Shown here in pieces: positions 8,997 through 17,673 of a DNA stretch of 64,000 nt. The notes beneath the pieces are model-generated. The model saw nothing but the letters and a program-made list of their open reading frames with translations. It did no database searches and had not been told where the DNA came from. The translations under genes were made by a program, and so were the position numbers. Positions within the stretch are counted from its first letter, which is position 1, and every line of letters begins with the position of its first letter. Source of the stretch: Caldilineaceae bacterium (GTDB lineage: Bacteria > Chloroflexota > Anaerolineae > Caldilineales > Caldilineaceae); contig JALHQH010000034.1 in the NCBI GenBank assembly GCA_022842065.1, positions 1-64,000 of the forward strand. Reading direction: 5' to 3'.

Positions 8997-9662
8997 ATAG
9001 GCTACCCACCCTCGAAATCCCAGCCCTACATAGAAGGTGTTGATATCCGAGAAACCAGCTTTCTGCATCAGCGCTTCATCCTGCTCTGGCGCAAGAATAG
9101 GCAACTGTTCTGCAAGTGTCACCGCAGTCGCTTTTGCCTGTTCAGGATCAACGCCAGATAAGATCGCAAAGTCAGCACATCGAGACAGCCACAACTCACG
9201 TTCCGTACGATTCTGAGAAATACTGTAATGCACCGCGACCAGAGCGCCATGCGGTTTCAAGCGTGCATGAATTTCACACAGGGTTCGGTAGCGTTCAGCT
9301 TCGGCGGTGAAATGCAGCGTCAAGAGGCATGACGCGGCATCGAATGGTCCCTTGGGTGCCACTTCGATATAGCCATGATGGAGTTGCACACGTGAATCTA
9401 ATGGTCCGAGCGTAAGCCTCGCCATATCCAACATGGCTGCAGAGGGGTCAACACCATCCAATTTCCATTCAGGGAACGACTGTGCGAAGTAGTTCAGCTC
9501 CATGCCGCCGCCAGCGCCAACAACCAAGACACGCCCATTCGCAGGTGTGCGTTCAGCCAATAACAAAGCTGACATACGATGTATGTCTTTCAAGCCGGGA
9601 ACACGTCGTATGGCATTTTCTGCATAACCGACAATTGCTTTAGGATCTGAGAAAGATGACAT
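8991..9662 (-). CDS. Class I SAM-dependent methyltransferase carried as an integron gene cassette
   Basis: A 223-residue methyltransferase with SAM motif I VLVVGAGGGMELNYF near residues 45-59, the acidic loop DGVDPSAAML, and post-motifs ASCLLTLHF and LKPHGALVAVHY. It is bounded by a cassette core site 10 bp before its ATG and by an attC overlapping its stop codon. By eye it is less GC-rich than its neighbours, consistent with acquisition by transfer. It lies between a FecCD permease and a substrate-binding protein gene on the same strand. Its substrate is unknown, and a role in metallophore chemistry would be speculation because the cassette may be a chance insertion. Confidence 0.85.
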   Translation of the reverse strand: MSSFSDPKAIVGYAENAIRRVPGLKDIHRMSALLLAERTPANGRVLVVGAGGGMELNYFAQSFPEWKLDGVDPSAAMLDMARLTLGPLDSRVQLHHGYIEVAPKGPFDAASCLLTLHFTAEAERYRTLCEIHARLKPHGALVAVHYSISQNRTERELWLSRCADFAILSGVDPEQAKATAVTLAEQLPILAPEQDEALMQKAGFSDINTFYVGLGFRGWVAYA

Positions 9663-9672
9663 TTTTTCTATC

Positions 9673-9679
9673 GCCTAAC
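9673..9679 (-). other. Upstream integron core site GTTAGGC
   Basis: On the minus strand GTTAGGC stands 10 bp before the methyltransferase ATG. Cassettes insert between G and TT of such a core, so the cassette would run from here to the G of its attC at 8944. No second attC and no integrase gene lie upstream, which suggests insertion of one cassette at a secondary chromosomal GTTATGT-like site. Confidence 0.62.
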
Positions 9680-9783
9680 CTATAACTGAGCTGATGGGGG
9701 CAAAAGCCCCGCCAGCAGGATGAACGAATAAAGATAATGGGATGTATAAACTTGTTGATTATCGTGTGCACTTGTCTACGGTC

Positions 9784-11043
9784 CTATTCTTCACCTGGCA
9801 CGCGTTCCAAATGGATAAGTTCGTGGTCGGGCAACAAGTCAGGGTGGAGAATGCTGATCATGTCGGCAAGTAGCTCATCGACCTGAATCGCGGCGGTGCG
9901 GAAATAATCTTCGTCACGGCCAAAGCGGTGGAACATGTTACCCGCGCGCAGTGCCTGAAATTCGCCGTTGATCGGGTCGCTGGCGATAAATTCTGCTGCG
10001 GTCTGTTCCGTGGGTAGATAAGCCATGCTAAACCAGTAGTCGGCATGCGCCCCCTGTTCCAGTGCGACTTCCACGGAGACGCTGGGAAAAAAGCCACTAT
10101 AGTCGAAGAGCGTTTCATCAAGCAGACGCACCCCGCCGGCATCTTCAATCAGCAGCGATTCAAGGCGGTTGTATGGACGCGTGCTGAAAGCCCCCTGGCC
10201 ATTGAGGTTCCCTAACAGCACCGTTGGCTTTTCCGGTTGGGCTTGGGCCAGGTCGCGCAGGCGCAGGTATTCCTGTTCGATTGGGCGAAAGAGTTCATTC
10301 GCCTTGGCCTCGTCGTTGAAAAAGAGCGCCACAAATTTGAGCTGTTCAGCCGAGCCAAGTGGCCCTTCGGAGAAAGGGCTGAAAAAGACATAGGGGACAC
10401 CCAGGCTGCGCGCGTCTTCAATCGTTGCGCGGTCATCATAGGCAATCAAGAGATCGGGTTCAAAGTCGAGTGTTGCTTCCCAACTGGCACCATATTCGCC
10501 AATATCGCCGAGCGCGCCGTCCGTATATTTGGCATTGATCTTCGGCAGATGTTCCATCCCAGTCGTAAACTGGTCGCGCCAGGCTACCAGCGGCTCCAGC
10601 AGATCGAGCAGCTCAATTGCCCCCAACACGCCGCCCCCCGCCTCGATCATGCGCCGCACCGGCGTCTCAATGATCAGGGTATCCGCTGCTGCTACCAGCT
10701 CTTCCGGCACCGGCGTACCACACTGCACCAGCACATACCGTTCCACCACCGGTTCCGTGGCCGGATTGTCATAGGTGGAATTGATGGTGATGACCTTGTA
10801 ATGATTGTGATAGGTGACGCTCCATTGCTCTGTATAAAGCGCCTCAACTTTGTCGGGGAAATAATCCTGCTGTGCATCAAAATCGGTGATGCAATCCTGC
10901 GGGTTATTACCCTGGGTGGTCGGAGCTTCGGCGGCGGTCGTCTGTGCATCCGTAGATGAGACCGGTACCGCCGGTGTAACCGGTTGACACGCGGTCAGCA
11001 CGAGCAAGATCAAGACTAAATTGAGCAATTTGTGTAGTTTCAT
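9784..11043 (-). CDS. ABC transporter substrate-binding lipoprotein, iron-siderophore type
   Basis: A 419-residue lipoprotein: signal peptide with lipobox LTAC (Cys19), a Thr/Ala/Pro linker, and a FecB-like periplasmic binding fold (PF01497 type) with an unusual N-terminal block (NPQDC...DYFPDK). The start at 11043 has AGGAGG 6 bases upstream; the open frame extends 19 codons further without support. It is homologous over its whole mature length to the C-terminal half of the fused binding protein at 12723-14900. It probably presents a metal chelate to the FecCD permease. Confidence 0.85.
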   Translation of the reverse strand: MKLHKLLNLVLILLVLTACQPVTPAVPVSSTDAQTTAAEAPTTQGNNPQDCITDFDAQQDYFPDKVEALYTEQWSVTYHNHYKVITINSTYDNPATEPVVERYVLVQCGTPVPEELVAAADTLIIETPVRRMIEAGGGVLGAIELLDLLEPLVAWRDQFTTGMEHLPKINAKYTDGALGDIGEYGASWEATLDFEPDLLIAYDDRATIEDARSLGVPYVFFSPFSEGPLGSAEQLKFVALFFNDEAKANELFRPIEQEYLRLRDLAQAQPEKPTVLLGNLNGQGAFSTRPYNRLESLLIEDAGGVRLLDETLFDYSGFFPSVSVEVALEQGAHADYWFSMAYLPTEQTAAEFIASDPINGEFQALRAGNMFHRFGRDEDYFRTAAIQVDELLADMISILHPDLLPDHELIHLERVPGEE

Positions 11044-11081
11044 TGTTCCTCCTGGGAAATTGTAATGTGTATGCACTACCA

Positions 11082-11840
11082 TTAAGGTTTGTACGCCCAA
11101 GCGCAGAAGCTCATCGACCAGATATAGACGTTTGTGGGGTCGCTGCTCTCAATATCCAGTTGTTCTGCCAGCGAATCGACTTCGGCTTGGGTGGCAATGC
11201 CGGTCGCGGTCAACCGGGGCTGCATCATCTTCAGCAACACGGAGAGCGGATACTGGGTGCCCTGGCCAAGAATAATCGCTTCGGCCCGGATGCGTTCAAA
11301 GTGCAACCCTGCCTGCGCCAACGTGGCCGGTAAGGCGAAGCCCATCGCCGGGTTGGCGCCTTCCGCCACCAGCATGCTGCGCAGCCACGCCGTCACTTGA
11401 TCATGGGCGGCCAGCGCTGCTGTGCGGGCGGGGACCATCGTCGAATCCGCTTCTTCAAAGACCACCACTCCTCCGCTCCGCAGCCATCGGGCCAGGCGGC
11501 CAAGCACCGCGGCCGGATCGGGCAGATACATCAACACGCGACGACCGGCCAAGGCGTCGAACGGCGCGCCCTGCAAGGCCTCAAGTGCCGATAAATCTCT
11601 GGTTACATCGGCAGCCGCAAAGCGCACATGCTCGATCCCTTGCTCCGTCATGCGTGCGCGCGCCATCGCCAACCCACCTTCATTGCGATCAAGCGCCACC
11701 ACGCGGCCGGACGGGCCGACCAGCTCCGCCAATTCCTGTGTCACCTCCCCGTTGCCACAACCAATCTCAAGCACACGCATGCCTGATGTGATGCCGGCAT
11801 CAACAAGGTAGCGCCGTGTCATGCTATTGTCACGTTTCAT
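11082..11840 (-). CDS. Class I SAM-dependent methyltransferase
   Basis: A 252-residue methyltransferase with a well-preserved SAM site: motif I VLEIGCGNGEVT near residues 23-34, ALDRNEGGL for the ribose-binding acid, AAADVTRD, and motif IV ALAGRRVLMYLPD. It lies 38 bp before the binding-protein gene at 11043, so co-transcription is likely. Unlike the cassette methyltransferase at 8991 it has no flanking recombination sites and matches its neighbours in composition. It could modify a metallophore or a toxic compound; the sequence does not say. Confidence 0.85.
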   Translation of the reverse strand: MKRDNSMTRRYLVDAGITSGMRVLEIGCGNGEVTQELAELVGPSGRVVALDRNEGGLAMARARMTEQGIEHVRFAAADVTRDLSALEALQGAPFDALAGRRVLMYLPDPAAVLGRLARWLRSGGVVVFEEADSTMVPARTAALAAHDQVTAWLRSMLVAEGANPAMGFALPATLAQAGLHFERIRAEAIILGQGTQYPLSVLLKMMQPRLTATGIATQAEVDSLAEQLDIESSDPTNVYIWSMSFCAWAYKP

Positions 11841-11887
11841 TTGCTTTTCACTCTCCCTTTGCTTTAAACCGTTTTAAAATTTTGCCT

Positions 11888-11948
11888 ATCCACGAAGGGA
11901 CACGAAGACACAGGAAGAGTTTTGTTTGCTTCGTGTGTCTTCGTGGAT
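11888..11948. repeat. Inverted repeat (atccacgaag...cttcgtggat)
   Basis: A 61-bp imperfect hairpin with arms atccacgaagggacacgaag and its near complement, in the 290-bp space between the methyltransferase gene and the truncated binding-protein fragment. It has no T tract. Nothing else was recognised between 11841 and 12129. Confidence 0.65.
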
Positions 11949-12129
11949 CATTGGCAACATAAAGGCGTTGTAGCGCAGTTCAGCGCGCATAATCCACATT
12001 CAAAGCTTGATCAGACATGAGTTGAGCTACCTTTTCGGTGATTTTTGCGAACGTCTGCCCATCGGCCGCGTGGCAGTGAGCGTCAAGGGCAGAACGGCCC
12101 ACCCAATGCGGTGATGCCAATGCCATCTG

Positions 12130-12489
12130 TTATTGGAAAGCCTCCGGGTGAAGGGCTTTTGCCATCGCGGCAGTGGCAGTGGGGAAGCGAATGCCAATGC
12201 CCGCCTCGGCACCGTTAATGCCCACACTACGCCGGTTTTGCGCCGCAGGCATGTTGGGGAAGGTGGCATATAGAAATTCGGCCCGCTCTGCTACCGGTGC
12301 CATCCCTGGGTAATCGGTAATGATCCATACCTCAGCCGGGAGGGCCGCCAAGACTTCGGCGCTGACTTGCGTATAAGCGGGTTGATCGGCAAGTAGATTT
12401 TGGCCGCCGGCCAGTGTCATAAATTCCGTAGCAAGCCCTTCACCATAGATCGTAAATGGCCCTTGCCCATCTTCATAAAAACAAAGCAT
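12130..12489 (-). pseudogene. C-terminal fragment of an iron-siderophore substrate-binding protein
   Basis: A 119-codon open frame matching the last third of a FecB-like binding protein: the strand FYEDGQGPFTIYG, the helix FMTLAGGQNLLAD, AEVWIITDYPG and the end AMAKALHPEAFQ. These align with the C-terminal part of the first half of the fused protein (12723-14900) and of the protein at 16200-17219. Signal peptide and N-terminal lobe are absent, so it cannot be a working receptor. Upstream bases 12490-12630 hold no matching frame. It is probably a relic of tandem duplication in this receptor array. Confidence 0.75.
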
Positions 12490-12630
12490 AATCGATTCAC
12501 AAATTGCTCCTTTACAAAAGGTTGAGTACTGATCATCCCAAGGTTAGCGCTGTTGTAGCGTAACGTGATGGGCATTCATTCTCCGCTGCCTCCCCTCCCG
12601 GTTGCAAGCAGTTTTTTGAAAGCGCACAGC

Positions 12631-12725
12631 TTATAGACAAAGCAAATAGAGTTGACATAAAGCGGGCTGTGCATCAGGGGATGCACAGTACACGATTGTG
12701 CCACGTTTAGTTGTGTTATCTATTA
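12631..12725. mobile_element. MITE copy 2, inserted at a stop codon
   Basis: An 89-bp member (12634-12722) in opposite orientation to copies 1 and 5, starting TAGACAAAGC and ending GTTATCTA, flanked by TTA on both sides (12631-12633, 12723-12725) within C...G. The right-hand TTA is the TAA stop codon of the fused binding-protein gene on the minus strand. The element therefore inserted exactly at that codon and the duplication preserved it. It separates the gene from the fragment at 12130-12489. Confidence 0.87.
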
Positions 12726-14900
12726 GTCGTTCACTGGCGGCTCCAATACCAGCAATTGATGATCCGGCACCAAGGTTGGGTGGAGCAGCGAGACCAGATC
12801 TTGCAAAAGCAAATCAGGGCGAGTGGACCAGAAGCCGTAGAAGTGATTTTGTTCCGCATCCGTTTTGCCGATGTTCCAGATCTGCTTGTTCTGCACGGCC
12901 GGAAACTCGGCAAAGGGGACATTCGCAATGCTCTCGCGTTTCTCGGCTAGATCAAAGGCCGAAAATTCGGTTAACCAAACTTGGGCCGCATAACCGGCCT
13001 GGATCACCACCTCGCCGGAGATGCCTTGCGGTGCGGTCGGGCCATCCGCCGCCAGCAGGTTGAGGCCGCCGGCATCTTCGATGAGTCGTGCGCCCCAGCT
13101 ATTTTGGTGCGCCTCAAAATAGTCTGCCGAATAGGGCGAAACCATCATGACGTTGGGTTTATTGCTTTGGGCGGCGGCTTGGGCAGCCAAGTCGTTATAA
13201 TTTTGCGCCACCTCGTCAAAGAGGGCGTTGGCTTCAGCTTCGGCATTGAAAAAGGCGGCAAATAACTTGATCCACTCGGCGTCGCCCAACGGGGTGGCTT
13301 CAGCGGCATTCAACACACCGACCGCCGGAACGCCTGCTGTAGTAAGGGTGCTATGGTCATCGTAGCCATAGACGCTATAGGCAAAGACCACCCCCGGCTG
13401 CAAGGCGACAAAGACTTCGGCGCTCACTTGCTCGCCATAGACTTGCACCGTCCCCGCTGCTACCCCCGCCATGATTGAGGTCGGCAACAGCTTACCCTTT
13501 TCGGCAATAAAGACAGGATCAGGAATGGCGACCACTTTATCGGCCAGCCCCAGTTCAAAGAGTGCAGTGACATCTTCGTAGTAGGTGGCAACGGCATTTT
13601 TCACTGGCACCTCGATGATGGTCGCCCCGGCCAGCGCGCCGACCAAGTCCGGCGCCGGCGCGCCACATTGCAACAGTACATAGCTCTGGCTGTTCGGCGT
13701 TGCCTTGCCATCGCTGCCGGTCAGCGAATCGATGCTGGTACGAATCACTTTGTAGTGCTTGGCGTACTCGATCTGCCAGAGCTTGGCATCAGTGACTGTG
13801 CTTTTCACGGGGAAGTAGTCAAGGGTGGGGTCAAATGTTGCCAGACACTCCTGTGGGTTGGTTGTTTGATCTGTCCCCGCAGCAGGCAGAGGAGCCGCAA
13901 AACTGGTTGGATGAAGCGCCTGTGCCAATTGCTCCACCGTGGTTGCCATGCGCACGCCTGGCGAGAAACCAGGCGCAGAGACCGCTGCGCCACGCTTGGC
14001 TGTGGCGGCGGTGGTGGTGGAAAAGGTTGAGCGCAGAAAGTCGAGCGGCTTTTCGGCTTGGTAGGCTGCGGCTTTGGTACCATAGTCAGCCACGATAAAG
14101 ATTGCCGGATTGGCCGCCGCCACGGCTTCGTTGCTAATGTCGGCATAAACGGCCGCTTCTGCTTTGAAGACATTGCGGCCACCGGCCAGTTCGATAATCT
14201 GGTTGGCAAAGCCGGAACCAAAGACCTGCACCGGCCCCTCACCGGCGTAATAGACCATCGTTGCGACTGGGGATTGATCGGCAACGCGTGCGTGGACCGC
14301 CGCAATCCGTTGTTGTTGTTCAGCGATCAGCCCCTGGGCCGCAGCTTCCACCCCTAAAATCTGTCCCAATTCCAGAATGCGGGCATAGACATCATCTAGG
14401 GTCTGAAACTCATCAGCACTACAGCTAAAGCCATAGATTTGCGCGCCAGCTTGGGTCAAATCCTCGACCGTGGCCGAGCCGATCGCGGGGTCGAAGTCGT
14501 AGTTGTATTCAGAGGCCACGACGAGATCCGGGCGGGTGCTGACCACAGCTTCTTTGGAAGGAAACATGCCCTCGCCCAGCGCAGGAATTTTGGCATAATC
14601 GTCCGCTAACTCTGGTGGTAGATCAAAGGGCGCCCCAAAGTAGACCCCGACCAGCTTGTCGGTCTGTCCTAATGCCACCAAAGTCTCGGCCACGCTTTGA
14701 AAGGTGGCAATGATCCGTTGCGGGGGGCCGGCAAAAGTCAAAGTGCGTCCACAATTCTCAATGGTGAGGGGATAGGTGGCGGTGCTTACCGTTGACGTGA
14801 CCGGTGTATTGGCCGGCGCCACGGGGGCAGTCGGGGCAACACAAGCTGTCACGCCGATCAACAACAATATTAGGAACGTAAGTGGGCTGAAAAATTTCAT
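12723..14900 (-). CDS. Tandem-fused ABC substrate-binding lipoprotein (two FecB-type receptors in one chain)
   Basis: A 725-residue lipoprotein (lipobox VTAC, Cys20) holding two complete binding-protein units. Residues about 35-330 are a FecB-type receptor (TIENCGRTLTFAGPPQRIIA at its start). After a short linker, residues about 345-725 form a second receptor of the NPQ-D/E-C...DYFP class, homologous to the protein at 9784-11043. Normal receptors are 300-420 residues. The ATG at 14900 has AAGGAG just upstream. Two tethered receptors could raise ligand capture or serve two ligands. The stop codon coincides with the target duplication of a MITE. Confidence 0.82.
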   Translation of the reverse strand: MKFFSPLTFLILLLIGVTACVAPTAPVAPANTPVTSTVSTATYPLTIENCGRTLTFAGPPQRIIATFQSVAETLVALGQTDKLVGVYFGAPFDLPPELADDYAKIPALGEGMFPSKEAVVSTRPDLVVASEYNYDFDPAIGSATVEDLTQAGAQIYGFSCSADEFQTLDDVYARILELGQILGVEAAAQGLIAEQQQRIAAVHARVADQSPVATMVYYAGEGPVQVFGSGFANQIIELAGGRNVFKAEAAVYADISNEAVAAANPAIFIVADYGTKAAAYQAEKPLDFLRSTFSTTTAATAKRGAAVSAPGFSPGVRMATTVEQLAQALHPTSFAAPLPAAGTDQTTNPQECLATFDPTLDYFPVKSTVTDAKLWQIEYAKHYKVIRTSIDSLTGSDGKATPNSQSYVLLQCGAPAPDLVGALAGATIIEVPVKNAVATYYEDVTALFELGLADKVVAIPDPVFIAEKGKLLPTSIMAGVAAGTVQVYGEQVSAEVFVALQPGVVFAYSVYGYDDHSTLTTAGVPAVGVLNAAEATPLGDAEWIKLFAAFFNAEAEANALFDEVAQNYNDLAAQAAAQSNKPNVMMVSPYSADYFEAHQNSWGARLIEDAGGLNLLAADGPTAPQGISGEVVIQAGYAAQVWLTEFSAFDLAEKRESIANVPFAEFPAVQNKQIWNIGKTDAEQNHFYGFWSTRPDLLLQDLVSLLHPTLVPDHQLLVLEPPVND

Positions 14901-15017
14901 TTTTTCTCCTTGCATTGCCCTAGACTTCAGAGCCGTTGAACGCACTCAACTGAGCCACAGCGGCGTCAGTTGCCCAACGTAGATATAGATTTTCTTTGTT
15001 CATGCCGATCTTCTGTC

Positions 15018-16022
15018 TCATCCCTGCCGCCAGAGCAGCCAGAGAAAAAACGGCCCGCCCAACAGCGCGGTGATCACCCCTACTGGCAGTTCAATGGGAT
15101 CAAAGGCGGTGCGGGCGATCACATCGACCCAGATCAGGAAGAGGCTGCCGACCAAGGCTGCAATCGGCAAGACGCGGCGGTGATCGCTGCCCACGAGGCC
15201 GCGTACCATGTGGGGTACCACCAAGCCGATAAAGCCAATACTGCCGCTGACCGCCACGAGCACACCCGTGATCAACGCGGTGACGACAAAGAGGGTCCGC
15301 CGCAGCCGTATCACGTCGATGCCAACCCCTGTGGCGCTTTCATCGCCCATGAGCAGGGCGTTGAGGGCGCGGGCTTGCAAAATCAGGTAGAGCGTCCCCA
15401 GCAACAAGGCCAGCGCGGGCAAGGTGAGATCCGCCCAGCGGGCACGCGCCAGGCTGCCCAATGTCCACGAAAGCACCTGCCCGGCCAACAGGCGATTGTC
15501 CGACGTGATGGTTAGAAAGCTGGTGATGCCGCTAAAGAGATACGAAACCGCCACCCCGGCTAAGATCAGTCGTTGCGGCGTCATCCGGCCCCCCCGTTGC
15601 GCCATGAGAAAGACCGCCAGAAAGGCGAGCAGCGCACCGGCAAAGGCGCCCACCGAAACCCCGTAGACCCCGGCAAAGGCAAAGACGCCCAACCCAATCG
15701 CCAGCACCGCGCCCACCGACGCACCGGCGGTGATGCCCAACAGGAACGGGTCGGCCAGCGGATTACGCACCAACGCTTGCAACGTCACCCCCACTACCGC
15801 CAATCCGCCGCCGACAAACGCGGCCAGCAGTACGCGCGGAAAGCGAATTCGCCAGACAATGTTGGCCTGCGCCGTTGACCAGTCGCCGCCGCTCGACAAT
15901 CCCAGCCGGTCGGCGGCAATGCCCTACACCTTCGCCACCGGGATCGGCACCGGCCCCAACGAAACGCCGAAGGTGAGCGAGAGCAGGAGCAGAAGTAGCA
16001 AAAACCAAAGCAGACGTTGCAA
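15018..16022 (-). pseudogene. FecCD family permease with in-frame amber codon
   Basis: From a possible TTG start at 16022 the minus strand reads a first transmembrane helix (RLLWFLLLLLLLSLTFG, then GPVPIPVAKV). It hits TAG at 15924-15926 and continues in the same frame for 293 further codons of a good FecCD permease (RFPRVLLAAFVGGGLAVVG, NPLADPFLLGITAGAS, GSIGFIGLVVPHMVR). The break is one codon, not a frameshift, so it may be a recent mutation, an assembly error, or a restart at TTG 15899 that would lack helix 1. Before the break it was the permease for the neighbouring receptors. Confidence 0.75.
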
Positions 16023-16113
16023 AGCAGAGCACCTTGTAGAGGGTCAAATGATTGGTTGGTGGGGTGGGCTGTCAACGGCTTTTGAGAACGGATTAAACCG
16101 ATGATGACTACCA

Positions 16114-16152
16114 GCAATCCGTTCTTCAGGAAGCAGCTGAAGAACGGATTGC
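16114..16152. repeat. Intra-operon hairpin between receptor and permease genes
   Basis: Perfect 16-bp arms (gcaatccgttcttcag and its complement) around a 7-bp loop, with further gaacggatt copies beside it. It lies in the 177-bp gap between the receptor gene (ending 16200) and the permease. Without a T tract it is more likely an mRNA-stabilising stem or partial attenuator than a terminator. Confidence 0.65.
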
Positions 16153-16199
16153 CAACCCTAAATCCGCTCAATCCGTTCCCTGAATCTGCTGACAGCGCG

Positions 16200-17219
16200 C
16201 TACTCAAATTTCTCTGGATAAAAGGCCTGCGCCAGCAACTCGACCGCTTCGGTATTCGGTAGCCCTGGCGTCGATTGGCGATAGCTGATCGTACCAAAGC
16301 GCTCATTTTGCAGGGCCGTAATGCCGGCCAGTTCGGGCTTGCTCTTGAGGAAATTGATGTTATCCTCAGCCGAAGCCCAGGCGCTGTTGGCGACGATGAT
16401 CACTTCGGGGTCACGGGCGATCACCTCTTCCCAACTGGTGGTGAACCAATCCTTTTCGACGTCGGCAAAGATATTTTCGCCGCCGACCAACCGCATCATC
16501 ACACTGGGCATGCCCAACTGGCCGGCGGTGAAGGGTTCCGCCTCGCCACTGTCATAGTAGAAGACGCGCAAGGGGCGCTCGACCGCGCCCACGGTCGCGA
16601 CCGCGGCATCGATCCGGCGCTGCATGCCATCAACCAAAGTTTGTGCGGCGGCTTCCACGCCAAAGATGCGCCCGATGGTGAGGATGTCGGTATAGGTGCT
16701 CTCGATGGTCACGGCTTCGCCAACGCCCGCTTTGCTACACGATTCGGTAGTGGCATAGCTGTTGATGCCCAATGCCAGCAACCGGGCCGGCGTCAACCCC
16801 GACTCTTCGGAAAAACCATAACCCCAGCCGCTCCAGACAAAATCCGGCTCGACGCTCAGGACCGGCTCAAGTGCCGGCGGCGGCCAGCCTTCGGTGGAGA
16901 TCGCTGTGAGTTGTTTGGCAGCCGCTTGCATCTTCGGATCGACGCTGAGTTCACTGCCCGTCCAAATGCCGACAATCCGATCCTGTAACCCGAGCCGGAG
17001 GGCGATTTCCAGCAGATTGTTCTCAAAAACGACCATGCGCTGGGGTGCTTGGACAAAGGTCATCGGCTCACCACAGCTATCAATGGTCAGGGGATAACCG
17101 CTACTACTGCTGGTGATGCTTTCTGCCGCAGGCACCGCGGGGGCAGCGATTGGTTGACAAGCCGTCAGCAGCAGAAAAACGACGAGCATCGATAAGCAAA
17201 AAAGCTGTTTTGTCTTCAT
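16200..17219 (-). CDS. ABC transporter substrate-binding lipoprotein, iron-siderophore type
   Basis: A 339-residue FecB-like receptor with lipobox LTAC (Cys21), the entry motif TIDSCGEPMTFVQAPQRMVV, and a two-lobed PF01497 fold ending in ELLAQAFYPEKF. The ATG at 17219 has AAGGAA upstream; an earlier ATG six codons before lacks one. It resembles the N-terminal half of the fused receptor at 12723-14900 rather than the C-terminal half. It is followed by the amber-broken FecCD permease. The cluster thus holds one N-type, one C-type and one N+C-type receptor. Confidence 0.87.
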   Translation of the reverse strand: MKTKQLFCLSMLVVFLLLTACQPIAAPAVPAAESITSSSSGYPLTIDSCGEPMTFVQAPQRMVVFENNLLEIALRLGLQDRIVGIWTGSELSVDPKMQAAAKQLTAISTEGWPPPALEPVLSVEPDFVWSGWGYGFSEESGLTPARLLALGINSYATTESCSKAGVGEAVTIESTYTDILTIGRIFGVEAAAQTLVDGMQRRIDAAVATVGAVERPLRVFYYDSGEAEPFTAGQLGMPSVMMRLVGGENIFADVEKDWFTTSWEEVIARDPEVIIVANSAWASAEDNINFLKSKPELAGITALQNERFGTISYRQSTPGLPNTEAVELLAQAFYPEKFE

Positions 17220-17356
17220 GTGAATTTCCTTGAACATGATTTAGCGAAGCTCTGCCTCACCGGCGTGCGGTAAGGTGCCGCGCCGAGACCGACAAATTGA
17301 TTCCGTGTTCCTTCTTTCTGTGTTCCTTCTTTCCGTGTTTAGTCGATTCAAATGAC

Positions 17357-17452
17357 TAATAGAGAAAACATGTAGAGTTGGCACAATTGTGTACTGCGCA
17401 TCCCCTGATGCGCAGTACACAATTGTGCCATGTTTCTCTGTTTTCTCTATAA
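17357..17452. mobile_element. MITE copy 3 (near-perfect hairpin)
   Basis: A 90-bp element (17360-17449), TAGAGAAAAC...TTCTCTA, whose inner arms pair almost perfectly (ggcacaattgtgtactgcgc with its complement). It is flanked by TAA on both sides (17357-17359, 17450-17452) within C...G. Its right target copy directly touches the next palindromic element at 17452. Confidence 0.87.
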
Positions 17453-17567
17453 GGGTCCGCAAAAATATAACTTGGAACACTGCTCTTCGCGAGTCCGTGA
17501 CTCGCAACTGGACTGGGCGAGTCACGGACTCGCGAAGAGCAGGAACTTATTCTTTTATGGACCCTAA
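17452..17567. repeat. Palindromic element with AGGGTCC ends
   Basis: A 116-bp inverted repeat. The outer ends are AGGGTCC with partial pairing of the next 20 bases, and the perfect inner arms are gctcttcgcgagtccgtgac plus tcgc. The core gtccgtgac is also found in the hairpin at 56439-56520. With MITE copy 3 it fills the 450-bp gap between the receptor gene and the flavoprotein gene, where no coding sequence was seen. Confidence 0.75.
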
Positions 17568-17673
17568 ACACGGAAAGAAGGAATACAGATTGATTGCACC
17601 TACTCTGTCGTCGTTGCCGGCCGAATGTTCATGATGCAGCCTCCCTTGTGATGGCAGCGGGTTGCCCGCAGCT

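Noticed and set aside
8938..9679. A full integron with integrase and cassette array
   Set aside because: Only one attC-like site and one core site are visible, and no tyrosine recombinase gene lies within the window.
11888..11948. Rho-independent terminator after the truncated receptor fragment
   Set aside because: The stem is imperfect with a long loop and no T tract follows on either strand.
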